Below are positions 25,589-34,059 of a stretch of 41,931 nucleotides of DNA, piece after piece. The translations under genes and the position numbers were made by a program. Source of the stretch: JAJFUG01 sp964473155 (GTDB taxonomy: Bacteria > Gemmatimonadota > Glassbacteria > GWA2-58-10). Positions within the stretch are counted from its first letter, which is position 1, and every line of letters begins with the position of its first letter. The DNA lies in the NCBI GenBank assembly GCA_964473155.1, contig CAYYNT010000035.1:1-41931 (forward strand), in the 5' to 3' direction. The notes under the pieces are model-generated. The model was not told the DNA's origin. It ran no database searches and saw only the letters and a list, made by a program, of their open reading frames with translations.

Positions 25589-28030
25589 ATGATCCCCGCA
25601 GGAAAATATGGACATAGGATTTCGTTTTCTTCAGCGCTGCTGATTCTCGCTTTCGCTGCGGTTCTCCTGCCTGCCTGTTCCGGCTCTCCCGCGGAAAAAC
25701 CCGGTGAACCGGGCTCCATGGGCATGGAAAAGGCCTGGCGCCGTCTGGGGCCGGGAGGCGGCGGGGCGATGTTTCTGCCTACAGTCAATCCCTCGGACCC
25801 GGCCAATGTTTTCCTTCGCTGCGACATGACCGGAGCCTATGTCACCCGCAACGGCGGCCAGGATTGGCGGATGTTCAATTTGCGCTCGGTCGTCAGGGAT
25901 TTCGAGTTCGATCCGGCGAATCCGGACATAATATACGCTTCCAACACAGGGCTTTACCGCTCCGATGACAGGGGTGACAACTGGGAACTGATTTACCCGG
26001 ACCCGGTTGATATAACAGAGGAAAGAATGGTGGGCGATCACGCCGAACAGTATTTCGTCACCGGACAGGGAGAGATGCGGGCGGAAATAGTAAAAGTCCG
26101 CATCGATCCGGGAAACAGCGATCGGATTTATATCGGCCTTACTTCACCCTATGAGAGCACCGTCGCTGAAGGGGAAAAAGGCGTCGAAACCGGTGCTCCG
26201 GTGCTGATCTCAAGCGACCGCGGGCGAACCTGGCGTGAACTGGCAAGAGTGGCTGGGACCACAGTTCTCGCCATTGTCCCGGGGAACTGGGACGGTTTGC
26301 CGGACGAGCTTATAGTGGTGACCGACAAGGCCGTGGCGCGTATTATAGAATCCACTGGCGAGATTACCGAGCAACCTTTGCCGGGCTTACGAGCGGCTCA
26401 TGCCGATGCAGGCGCGGGAAAAGACGGCAGCGTGATCTACCTGATGACAAGCAGTTCCTCGCAACCGGATTATCTGCCCTCGGGTGATGAAATCTATCGC
26501 TCGGTCGACAGGGGGCTGACCTGGACGCTTGCGATGGGGGGACTGTTGGAACAACAGGCGAAATCAGGGAATAAACCGGTATTTTCAACTATCGCCGTGT
26601 GTGAAAGCAGACCCGAAGTGGCATATCTGTCCTGCAACAGATATTACACCGGAAAGGAAGAAGATCGGCAATTCGGTATTTTCAGGACTGATGATGGCGG
26701 CACGAACTGGCGCTGGGTATTTCAGGCGGACGGTGACAGCATGATCAGCGGGAATTACGATGGCGGTTGGCTGATGGAGGAATACGGGCCGGCATGGGGT
26801 GAAAACCCGTTTTCGATCGGAGTAAGTCCCTCCAATCCGGATATTGTCTATGCCAGCGATTTCGGCTGCACTTACCGGACGGTGGACGGCGGGCGGACAT
26901 GGGAGCAGGTATATACGAAAAAACAGCCGGATGGCTCCTGGATTAGCCGGGGGCTGGACGTAACAGTATGCTATGGAGTGCAGTTCGATCCTTTCGACAG
27001 CAGACATCTTTTCGCAAACTACACTGATATAGGAGCGCTGCAGAGTTTCAACGGCGGGGAATCGTGGGAACACGCAGTCCGTGGAATTCCGCGCGCCTGG
27101 ATCAACGGCTGCTACTGGACAGTTTTCGATCCGGCGGTCAAGGGCCGGGCCTGGTCGGTCTGGTCCTCGGCTCACGACCTTCCGCGGCCCAAGATGTTCC
27201 GCGGAGGAAATTTCGAACGCCACAGAGGCGGGGCGGCGGTTTCTGAAGATGGCTGCAGGACCTGGCGGGTGAGCAGCAGCGGGCTCCCGGAAAATTGCCC
27301 CTCGACATATCTCGCGCTTGATGAGAAAAGTCCGCCGGACTCCCGCACCCTCTACCTGTGCGGTTTCGGGAAGGGAGTGTTCAAGTCCGTGGACAATGGA
27401 GCGAATTGGAGCGTCTGCGGCGAAATCCCGGGACAGAACAAGAATGCCTGGCAGATAGAGATTCTTCCCACCGGACGACTGATCCTGCTTGTCGCCAGGG
27501 GGTTGGAAAACGGGAGGATGGTGGATGGAGGGGTTTTTGCCAGCGACGACGCCGGAATGTCATGGCAGAGGCTGACCCTGCCCGAGGGAGTCAACGCGCC
27601 CAACGGCCTGGCGGTGGACCACTCGGACCCGGACCGCATGTATCTCGCCCTCTGGCCGTACACGGAAAACGGCCGCGAAATAAACGGCGGGCTGCTGCTT
27701 ACAGAAGACGGGGGTACAAGCTGGGTCAGGGTTTTCCGGGAAGATGCCCACGTATTTTCTGTCGCGGTCGAGCCGGACAAATCCTCGCGAGTCTATATCA
27801 ATACATTCGACAGCGCGGCGTTCACCAGCCCAGATGGCGGCCGGACATGGGAAAGGATCCGGGGCTACGAATTCAAGTGGGGACACCGGGTTATCCCTGA
27901 CCTGAACAACCCGGGAATGATTTACCTGACTGCGTTCGGCGGGGGATTGCACCATGGACCCGGCAACGGCGATATGAACGCAGAGCCGGATATAAAAAAT
28001 CTTTCACAGACATGGCGCTGGGGAAAATGA
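25589..28030 (+). CDS. Lipoprotein with tandem Asp-box (BNR/VPS10-like) propellers
   Basis: 813 residues from ATG 25589 after CAGGAG. A lipoprotein signal ends at LLPAC (Cys about 30). About twelve Asp-box motifs of the form S/T-x-D-x-G-x-T/S-W occur along the chain, among them SDDRGDNW, SSDRGRTW, SVDRGLTW, TDDGGTNW, TVDGGRTW, SEDGCRTW, SVDNGANW, SDDAGMSW, TEDGGTSW and SPDGGRTW. This number and spacing suit two adjoining seven-bladed propellers as in GH74 xyloglucanases and sortilin-type domains. It may be a glycan hydrolase or glycan-binding protein at the cell surface; catalytic aspartates were not identified with confidence. The following heparinase-like lipoprotein gene is 47 bp downstream. 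Confidence 0.82.
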   Translation: MIPAGKYGHRISFSSALLILAFAAVLLPACSGSPAEKPGEPGSMGMEKAWRRLGPGGGGAMFLPTVNPSDPANVFLRCDMTGAYVTRNGGQDWRMFNLRSVVRDFEFDPANPDIIYASNTGLYRSDDRGDNWELIYPDPVDITEERMVGDHAEQYFVTGQGEMRAEIVKVRIDPGNSDRIYIGLTSPYESTVAEGEKGVETGAPVLISSDRGRTWRELARVAGTTVLAIVPGNWDGLPDELIVVTDKAVARIIESTGEITEQPLPGLRAAHADAGAGKDGSVIYLMTSSSSQPDYLPSGDEIYRSVDRGLTWTLAMGGLLEQQAKSGNKPVFSTIAVCESRPEVAYLSCNRYYTGKEEDRQFGIFRTDDGGTNWRWVFQADGDSMISGNYDGGWLMEEYGPAWGENPFSIGVSPSNPDIVYASDFGCTYRTVDGGRTWEQVYTKKQPDGSWISRGLDVTVCYGVQFDPFDSRHLFANYTDIGALQSFNGGESWEHAVRGIPRAWINGCYWTVFDPAVKGRAWSVWSSAHDLPRPKMFRGGNFERHRGGAAVSEDGCRTWRVSSSGLPENCPSTYLALDEKSPPDSRTLYLCGFGKGVFKSVDNGANWSVCGEIPGQNKNAWQIEILPTGRLILLVARGLENGRMVDGGVFASDDAGMSWQRLTLPEGVNAPNGLAVDHSDPDRMYLALWPYTENGREINGGLLLTEDGGTSWVRVFREDAHVFSVAVEPDKSSRVYINTFDSAAFTSPDGGRTWERIRGYEFKWGHRVIPDLNNPGMIYLTAFGGGLHHGPGNGDMNAEPDIKNLSQTWRWGK

Positions 28031-28077
28031 ATATCTATCCCCGATTTTCCGCGTGGACCTCATGACCGGGGGCTGAA

Positions 28078-30450
28078 ATGAAAACTGGAGCCTGGGCCTT
28101 TCTGGCGGTAATAGTGATTCTCGGTGCGATTTCATGCGGGGGGAGCGAAAAACCGGAATCCGGAGATCCGGCTGTTTCGGCGGGGCGGCCGATTGATGAG
28201 CTGAGGGGTGTCCATCCCAGGATACTGCTGACCGGTGAAAGGCTGGTGAAGACAAAGGCTGGATTGAACTCTACCCATAACTGGCTCTGGCAGCGTTATC
28301 AGCAGGACCTGGGACCGATGGTGGAGATGGCCCGAAGCAACGGCAAACCGGGTGATGCGCGCCAGTCAGGCGACATGGCAATCGATCTGGCTTTCGCCTG
28401 GGCGATGACCGGTGAGGACAGTCTGCTGGAAGTGGCCCGTCACCACCTGCTGCGCCTGACTGACCCTCAAATGTGGGAAGCGAGCACCTCGCTGATGTAT
28501 CTGATCGGCAGCCATTTCCTGACAGGAATAAGCCTGGCCTATGACTGGCTTTACCCGGCGCTGACGCCTGCCGAACGCCGGCAGGTGGCTGAATGCCTGG
28601 GCCGGCAGGCGCAGGCTCAGTACGAGTCTATCGTAACGGGCCGCATCTGGTGGCGCAACCAGTATTACCAGAACCATTCCCATTCCAACTACTGCGGTCT
28701 GGCCTTTGCCGCTGCGGCGCTATGGGGGGAGGACGAGCGGGCGGAGCAGTGGATGGAAGTCTGCGAGCGTTTTTTCGACAAGCTGTTTGAGGTGCTGCCC
28801 GCGGACGGCTCGTCGGTTGAGGGCTATGCTTACGCCGGTTATGGAGCCGAATATGCGATTGACTACGCAGCCATGGCCCACGATCTGCTGGGCAAGGATT
28901 ACTCCTCTTCTCCCTGGTTGAAGAATTTATCCAATTACTTGCTGCATGGTTTGCTGCCGAACCGCACCGCCAGGACCTGGGCGATGACGTTCGGCGATGG
29001 ACCGCAGCGCGGCTGGACCTCCACCGCCCAGCATCTGATTTACCTGGCAGCGGCCTACCGTGACGGTCGCGCGCAGTGGATGGCTCGCGAGACAACCGAA
29101 CTGCGGGACAGCGGACTCAGCGGCCAGGGCTGGATGATGCTGATGTACTACGATCCCTCCATACCGGCAGCCGAACCGGCGGAATTTCCAACCTCCGTTT
29201 ATTTCCCGGAAGTCGGACAGGTGATGATGCGTTCCTCCTGGACCGACACATCCGGAACATTGGTCGGCATCAAGTGCGGGCCATTCATGGGTCTGACTCA
29301 TTCTCCCAACGCGGTTTTCGACTGGGGGACCGGACATGCCGAGCCGGACGCCGGGTCATTTCAGATTTTCTCTCACGGCAAATTCATGGCGATCGGCGCT
29401 CTCTACACCGGCTACAAGCTGGGCGGCAACCATAACACCATGTTGTTCAAGAATAAAGGCCAGCTTGGAGAAAACCTGCCGGCGGGTTTCGCCTCGGTCG
29501 AAGCGCTTAAATTCGGACATTACCCGCAGATAGTCCATACCGATTTCAGTCCTGCCGCAGACTACGTGGTCGGAGATGTTGCCAAAGCCTACCACCCGGC
29601 GCTCGGCCTGAAAAAATACCTGAGGCGCTGGATTTATCTAAAACCTGACATCTTGCTGGTTGCCGACGAGATCGAGCTGGATGAAAAAGGAATGGTTTAC
29701 GATTTTCCTGCCCCGGACCTTCAGCTTGGTCACGGGATGAAACATAATCAATATGGCCAGATAACAGGCAATGAGGGCGAAGCTTATACTGTTTTCGACG
29801 GTATCGAGGGTCAGTATCAGATCTATGTCAGTTACCTGGATAACTCACCTGAAATAGCGGAATACGCAATTCTTGTCGATGGTGTAGAAATCCACCGCTG
29901 GAAAAGCCATAACCAAGATATTGACGACAACCTGCTCGAGATTACACCGCCCGTAATGCTTAAAAAAGGCAGCCGGATTTCGTTCCATGGTTCCGGCATG
30001 ACCGACTACTGGCGATTAACGAAGATGGCTGCTTTCAGCGGCGAGGTTAATACTCCCCGGCGAGTCCAATGGTTGATGCATTTCGAGCCCGATAATAAAA
30101 TAGAACGCCAGGCAGGCAGAGTTTCTGCTATTTCCGGAGGGGTGATCCTGGACCACTATCTGTTGGCCCCGGAAGATGCGGAAGTCAAAATAGAGAATTA
30201 TGCGACCCGTGATCCTGGTGAAGAGGACTTCAATTACCTGACCACCAAAAGGCTGGTCGTGGAACCCAAATTGACTGGCGACAAGCTCAGCATTATCACC
30301 CTGATCCATATCAGGCCGGTTGGAAATCAGCCGTTGCAGCAGTTGGCTATAGACCGCAAGGCGGATGCTTTAAAGGTAAGCTGGAGCAAGGGCGGCGTCC
30401 CTGGCAGTATATCCCTGTCGATGCAGACGATGTCTTATCAGATAAAGTAA
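28078..30450 (+). CDS. Heparinase II/III-family polysaccharide lyase-like lipoprotein
   Basis: 790 residues from ATG 28078. The lipobox is AISC (Cys about 20). Residues about 40-370 form an alpha-helical toroid-like domain starting RGVHPRILLTGE, with NHSHSNYCGLAFAAAALWGE near 200, typical of DUF4962/heparinase N-domains. From about 375 a beta-sandwich-rich region follows with GHAEPDAGSFQIF (near 419) and GNHNTMLF, the metal and substrate-side motifs of the Heparinase_II_III family. Such enzymes cleave uronate-containing polysaccharides by beta-elimination. It is the likely depolymerase of the locus and forms a unit with the propeller lipoprotein upstream. The specific polysaccharide is not known. 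Confidence 0.82.
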   Translation: MKTGAWAFLAVIVILGAISCGGSEKPESGDPAVSAGRPIDELRGVHPRILLTGERLVKTKAGLNSTHNWLWQRYQQDLGPMVEMARSNGKPGDARQSGDMAIDLAFAWAMTGEDSLLEVARHHLLRLTDPQMWEASTSLMYLIGSHFLTGISLAYDWLYPALTPAERRQVAECLGRQAQAQYESIVTGRIWWRNQYYQNHSHSNYCGLAFAAAALWGEDERAEQWMEVCERFFDKLFEVLPADGSSVEGYAYAGYGAEYAIDYAAMAHDLLGKDYSSSPWLKNLSNYLLHGLLPNRTARTWAMTFGDGPQRGWTSTAQHLIYLAAAYRDGRAQWMARETTELRDSGLSGQGWMMLMYYDPSIPAAEPAEFPTSVYFPEVGQVMMRSSWTDTSGTLVGIKCGPFMGLTHSPNAVFDWGTGHAEPDAGSFQIFSHGKFMAIGALYTGYKLGGNHNTMLFKNKGQLGENLPAGFASVEALKFGHYPQIVHTDFSPAADYVVGDVAKAYHPALGLKKYLRRWIYLKPDILLVADEIELDEKGMVYDFPAPDLQLGHGMKHNQYGQITGNEGEAYTVFDGIEGQYQIYVSYLDNSPEIAEYAILVDGVEIHRWKSHNQDIDDNLLEITPPVMLKKGSRISFHGSGMTDYWRLTKMAAFSGEVNTPRRVQWLMHFEPDNKIERQAGRVSAISGGVILDHYLLAPEDAEVKIENYATRDPGEEDFNYLTTKRLVVEPKLTGDKLSIITLIHIRPVGNQPLQQLAIDRKADALKVSWSKGGVPGSISLSMQTMSYQIK

Positions 30451-30574
30451 ATGTATCCGGTCAGAAATAGTAAGTTAGCCCGGATTATTCATAAAAAAGG
30501 CAGTGAACTCTGTAAGGGATTGTGACATATTGTGTTGTGCGAGAACACAAGCCACCCCTCGGGAGGTCACTGCC

Positions 30575-31622
30575 ATGGATATAAGTTCTCAAGATTGTCT
30601 TCATTTTGCATGTATTTCGAGTAAAGAAGTCCGGGCCGATTTTACCGGAGGTCATAACTGTCCGGGTAAAAACTGGATAACACGAGCTGATTATTGGCCT
30701 GCCATTCAATCAGAGAGAACAAGTTTTTCAGGACAGGGATTTCATGTCCTTTTCCGGCTTGTGGAAAAGGACCAAAAGACGCTGGGGGCCGTAAACTCGC
30801 ATCGGCCACGGTGGAACAGAAAGCCTTGTGTGTGCGCGGCTCTTTTTCACGCTGCCCTGGTTGCGGGGCGGCGCTGACGCGCAATGGCCCGCCCGGCCTT
30901 GTATCTTTTTCAGTTTCCGGTGTGCGCGGAGCCTCTGCTCCGCTCCTTAGTCCCGGCTCAAACAGTACGGCCCCGGAGCGGCCCATTGGGCCGCCCTGGG
31001 AAAAGACCGTCTTTATAAACCTTCAAGCGGCTGCCAGGCCGCGGTTGTTGATGGGGCCGCGCCTGTCCGAGCCTGCAACATGGGCAGCGTGTAAAAGAAC
31101 TGTTAACGCCAAGGCCTGTTGAAGCTCAACAGGCCGGCGGCATTGCGCGCCAGCGCCGCCCGGCAAAGATGGAGCGAATATCTGCTCCGAACACGCTTAA
31201 GTCAGAAAAACAGGCGTGGCCCGGACGAGTTGTGCGGCCCCGCTGGCTTTGCTGCTTTCGCCGAAACGAAAGCAGGTCAAGCAGTTACAATATGTGTCAA
31301 ATACTGGAATCACCAGGATTTTCTCCGGACAGCTTTTGCCGGAGGTCGGATGACCTCGGATGCTGGTGTTCTGCTTCTACGTGAAACAGAGAAACAAGCG
31401 GGTATCATCAGGTTTCTTTCGCGTGCTATTCGGGATAATCGGCATCAGAGTTATGTCAGGCATTCGCTCAAGGGTCTGCTATCTTAAAGGATATTTCAAC
31501 TAACTGTCGGGTATGAAGATGCAAACGATTCCGATGCGCTCAGGGTTGATCCTGCAATCAAAGCTATTTTTCAGATTACCGGCCTCATGCCCGGTAAAAG
31601 ATCTGCTCAAAACCATGAATAG
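30575..31622 (+). pseudogene. Broken IS1380-family transposase
   Basis: The first part begins at ATG 30575, eight bases after GGGAGG, and reads MDISSQDCLHFACISSKEVR then ADFTGG. It is interrupted, and the family sequence resumes at about 31337 as FAGGRMTSDAGVLLLRETEK through NRHQSYVRHSLKGLLS. A TAA at 31485-31487 stands where the family has Gln (LLxQRIFQ), and the same frame then continues RIFQLTVGYEDANDSDALRV up to TAG 31620-31622. The DDE catalytic core downstream is absent. Three lesions (insertion, nonsense codon, 3' deletion) show long decay. Confidence 0.8.
30654..31336. other. Unidentified ~680-bp GC-rich insertion inside the IS remnant
   Basis: The insertion is flanked by similar 16-base sequences, 30638-30653 and 31333-31348 (each ending CCGGAGGTC, 14 of 16 bases alike). 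It includes a perfect 10-bp hairpin with a 3-base loop, GGCCTGTTGA/TCAACAGGCC, at 31113-31135. Open frames exist (for instance 30694-31122 on the + strand) but they lack ribosome sites and recognisable domains, so no gene is called. Confidence 0.45.
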
Positions 31623-31942
31623 TAACCTTGCACTATCACCATAGACTCTGCCGGGTTACCTGAACTCGTTGTAGCACCGTAAGTTCAAGGGGTTAATACG
31701 CCTTAAAAGCAATCTCGAAGCTTCAAAGGCTTAAAAACTTCAAGACAAGTTCGATAAAAGACCTTGTGAGTACAAATCCAAGCTCAAAATCAAATTGAAA
31801 AACCAGATTCTCTTTGAAACTGTACACATCAAATCAGATTTATGAATAATTCGGGCTAATTGTAAGGCTGCTCTTTGATGCGGGCGGAACCTTACGTTTC
31901 ACTATAATGCCGTAACCGGCTTAAGGGAGAAAAGGCGAACTC

Positions 31943-33568
31943 ATGACTCACAATAAGATTGTCAAACACAAGCCAGCGTTTCTGATTCTATATATTTCCA
32001 TTTTTCTGTTTACGGTTGGCGCTCTGAGAGCGGTCACAGCGCAGCAGGGCGCGACCGGAGTTTTGTATCAGGAGGATATCAACGCGGACGGCAAGGTTAC
32101 GCTTATGGACGTTCTGGCCCTGTTGCTGCTCGGCCGGGCCAACCCATCCGACCCAAACGTGGATTACAACTGGGACGGCGTTTTTTCGTTTTCCGATGCT
32201 AAATCCCTGGTGAGCAGCATTGTACACGAGCGTCTCACTCCTCTCGAAGTCGTGGTGAAACCGGTTCGGACCGGCGAGTTCCTTCTTAATCCAGGCACGG
32301 GTTTCTGCTCCATGGCGGCTTTTTATTCCTGGCTCAGGAGTTATGACACGAAGTATCCGCCCTGCGCCAATGCCTATTTCCGCTGGTATTGGAGCGAAAT
32401 CCAGCCCTCGGAGGACAAGATCGATTTTGAGATGATCGACGGGCTGATGGATAAGGCGAAAAGAGAGAACCAGGCTTTCTGCATGCGCGTGATGTGCCAG
32501 GACGGCGCGGTGTACGTGCCGCAGTGGCTGATAGACAAGGGACTCAAGGGACAGTACTATGATGACAGGGACCGTTCAAAAGGCTTTCAGCCGGATTATT
32601 CCGACCCCCTGTTCCTCGATTACCACGGCCGTTTGATCAAGGCTCTGGCCGAGCGTTACGATGGAGACCCGAATTTCTATTTCATGGATATCGGTTCGGT
32701 TGGCTCCTGGGGTGAATGGAACACCGCCGGAGCGCCCGAGGGCTTCAAGCTGCCGGCCGAATCAACACTGAATAAGATCATTGATCTTTACCTGGAAAAT
32801 TTCACCCGAACCAAGCTGATCATGCTGATTGGCGGAAGCCTGCAATACGCAATAGATCATGGCGCGGGATATCGCGCTGACTGCCTGGGCGACTGGGGCA
32901 TGTGGAGCGACAACTGGAGCCATATGACCACCATTTACCCGCCGGCCATAGCGGATGCCCGCGCCGAGGAGGTCTGGAAAAAAGCGCCTGTTCTTTTCGA
33001 GGCCTGCAACACAATGACAACCTGGTACCTGGATGGCATGGGCAGCCGGTTCACCAGGGAGGCGGCCCGCGACACCACTATCGCCCAGTCACTGGCCTGG
33101 CACATTTCCATGATGAATCCCTGTTACGGCCCAAAGTTTGAAAAGTTGCCGGATGAATGGATTCAGGCTTACCTCGAATGGGGCAAGAAAATGGGCTACC
33201 GTTTCGTGCTGCGCAACCTGGCCCACCCGTCCCGGGTGAACGCAGGAGGGCAAATGCCGCTCAGGATGGACTGGGAGAACGCCGGAGTGGCGCCCTGCTA
33301 CTATGCGCACCCATTGGCCGTGCAGTTCCGCAACACGGTGAGCAGGGAAACATGGGTCGTGAAAACGGATGCCGACATACGGGAATGGATGCCCGGCCAG
33401 GTTGATTACAACACTGTCGTGACCGTGCCGGACAGCCTGGCTCCCGGAGAGTACGAACTCGGCCTCGCCATGCTCGAACGCAGCGGGGACAGCCCAAGGA
33501 TCAAGCTCGCTGTCGAGGGAGCGGACGAGGACGGCTGGTATCGCCTCAGCCGCGTGAGGGTGCACTGA
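31943..33568 (+). CDS. Secreted TIM-barrel hydrolase-like protein (DUF4832/GH42-like) with N-terminal dockerin-like domain
   Basis: 541 residues from ATG 31943, after AGGGAGAAAAGG. A long signal peptide (about 1-34) is followed by a dockerin-like pair of calcium loops at 44-93: DINADGKVTLMDVLALL and DYNWDGVFSFSDAKSLV. From about 110 a glycosidase-type barrel follows: NAYFRWYWSEIQPSEDKIDF, PNFYFMDIGSVGSWGEWNT (a conserved acidic strand end) and MTTWYLDGMGSRFTREAARD. The C-terminal beta-sandwich (about 425-541, RVNAGGQMPLRMDWENAG) fits the DUF4832-type end of such proteins. It is probably an extracytoplasmic glycoside hydrolase, but no catalytic pair is proven. The dockerin at the N-terminus is unusual, as most are C-terminal. 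Confidence 0.8.
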   Translation: MTHNKIVKHKPAFLILYISIFLFTVGALRAVTAQQGATGVLYQEDINADGKVTLMDVLALLLLGRANPSDPNVDYNWDGVFSFSDAKSLVSSIVHERLTPLEVVVKPVRTGEFLLNPGTGFCSMAAFYSWLRSYDTKYPPCANAYFRWYWSEIQPSEDKIDFEMIDGLMDKAKRENQAFCMRVMCQDGAVYVPQWLIDKGLKGQYYDDRDRSKGFQPDYSDPLFLDYHGRLIKALAERYDGDPNFYFMDIGSVGSWGEWNTAGAPEGFKLPAESTLNKIIDLYLENFTRTKLIMLIGGSLQYAIDHGAGYRADCLGDWGMWSDNWSHMTTIYPPAIADARAEEVWKKAPVLFEACNTMTTWYLDGMGSRFTREAARDTTIAQSLAWHISMMNPCYGPKFEKLPDEWIQAYLEWGKKMGYRFVLRNLAHPSRVNAGGQMPLRMDWENAGVAPCYYAHPLAVQFRNTVSRETWVVKTDADIREWMPGQVDYNTVVTVPDSLAPGEYELGLAMLERSGDSPRIKLAVEGADEDGWYRLSRVRVH

Positions 33569-33742
33569 GAACGGGACATCGAGGCACATTCTGTGCGGCT
33601 TGATGATTCAGATGATGTCTGTCTTTGCGGCAGGCTCGTGATATGACCGCATTATCCGGGTGTTCGTCCCGGCAAATGTTAAATAAACTGGACTCAGGCG
33701 CGACTGTTTTCAGGTCTATCGGAGAAATTAGCCGGAGTTAAT

Positions 33743-33773
33743 AAGGCTGTAAACCTTTCGGCTTTACGGCCTT
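33743..33773 (+). terminator. Possible hairpin terminator after the dockerin-bearing hydrolase
   Basis: An 11-bp stem (AAGGCTGTAAA with TTTACGGCCTT, one G-T pair) with a 9-base loop lies about 175 bp after the stop codon. The following T content is modest (TGTTCATTT), so a termination role is only possible. The remainder of 33569-34059 shows no coding potential. Confidence 0.4.
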
Positions 33774-34000
33774 TGTTCATTTCGTAACGCCCAGGGGGCG
33801 CATCTCCCTTTATCCCCGGATTGCAAAAAGTGTTGATACACAGGGACAGAGTGGATAATTTATCGCGTAGATTATTCGTTTCTCTCGATTCAAACCGGCA
33901 CGGCTGTTACATTTCGTCTGAGAGACTTTAAGACAATTGCTTGCGTTTTATGAATAACGCCATGATTAACGGCAAAATAGAGGACAAAAAAGGAAGAGTG

Positions 34001-34030
34001 AACCGCCGCCAGTCATGCTGTACGGCGGTT
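34001..34030. repeat. Short inverted repeat just before the CstA gene
   Basis: AACCGCCG (34001-34008) and CGGCGGTT (34023-34030) are perfect reverse complements with a 14-base loop, ending 29 bases before the likely start of the transporter gene. It could be an operator, an attenuator-like hairpin in the leader, or a terminator for incoming transcription. Confidence 0.45.
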
Positions 34031-34059
34031 TAATCTAAACGATGGAGGTAAAAGAGGAG

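Larger units (their letters stand above)
30475..31859. mobile_element. Decayed IS1380-family insertion sequence
   Basis: The ends are inverted repeats of 21 bases with one mismatch (30475-30495 and 31839-31859); the core CCCGGATTATTCATAAA resembles IS1380 termini. Inside are pieces of an IS1380 transposase: the N-terminus at 30575-30652 and a second part at about 31337-31622 with the signature GYEDANDSDALRVDPAIKA. The usual 3' two thirds of the transposase is missing and about 680 bp of other DNA splits the N-terminal part, so the element cannot move by itself. No certain target duplication was seen. It separates the lyase gene from the dockerin-bearing hydrolase. Confidence 0.8.

Noticed and set aside
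30694..31122. Possible 142-residue protein in the DNA inserted in the IS
   Set aside because: No ribosome site, odd composition rich in Pro, Gly and Ala, and no domain; kept as unexplained DNA rather than a gene.
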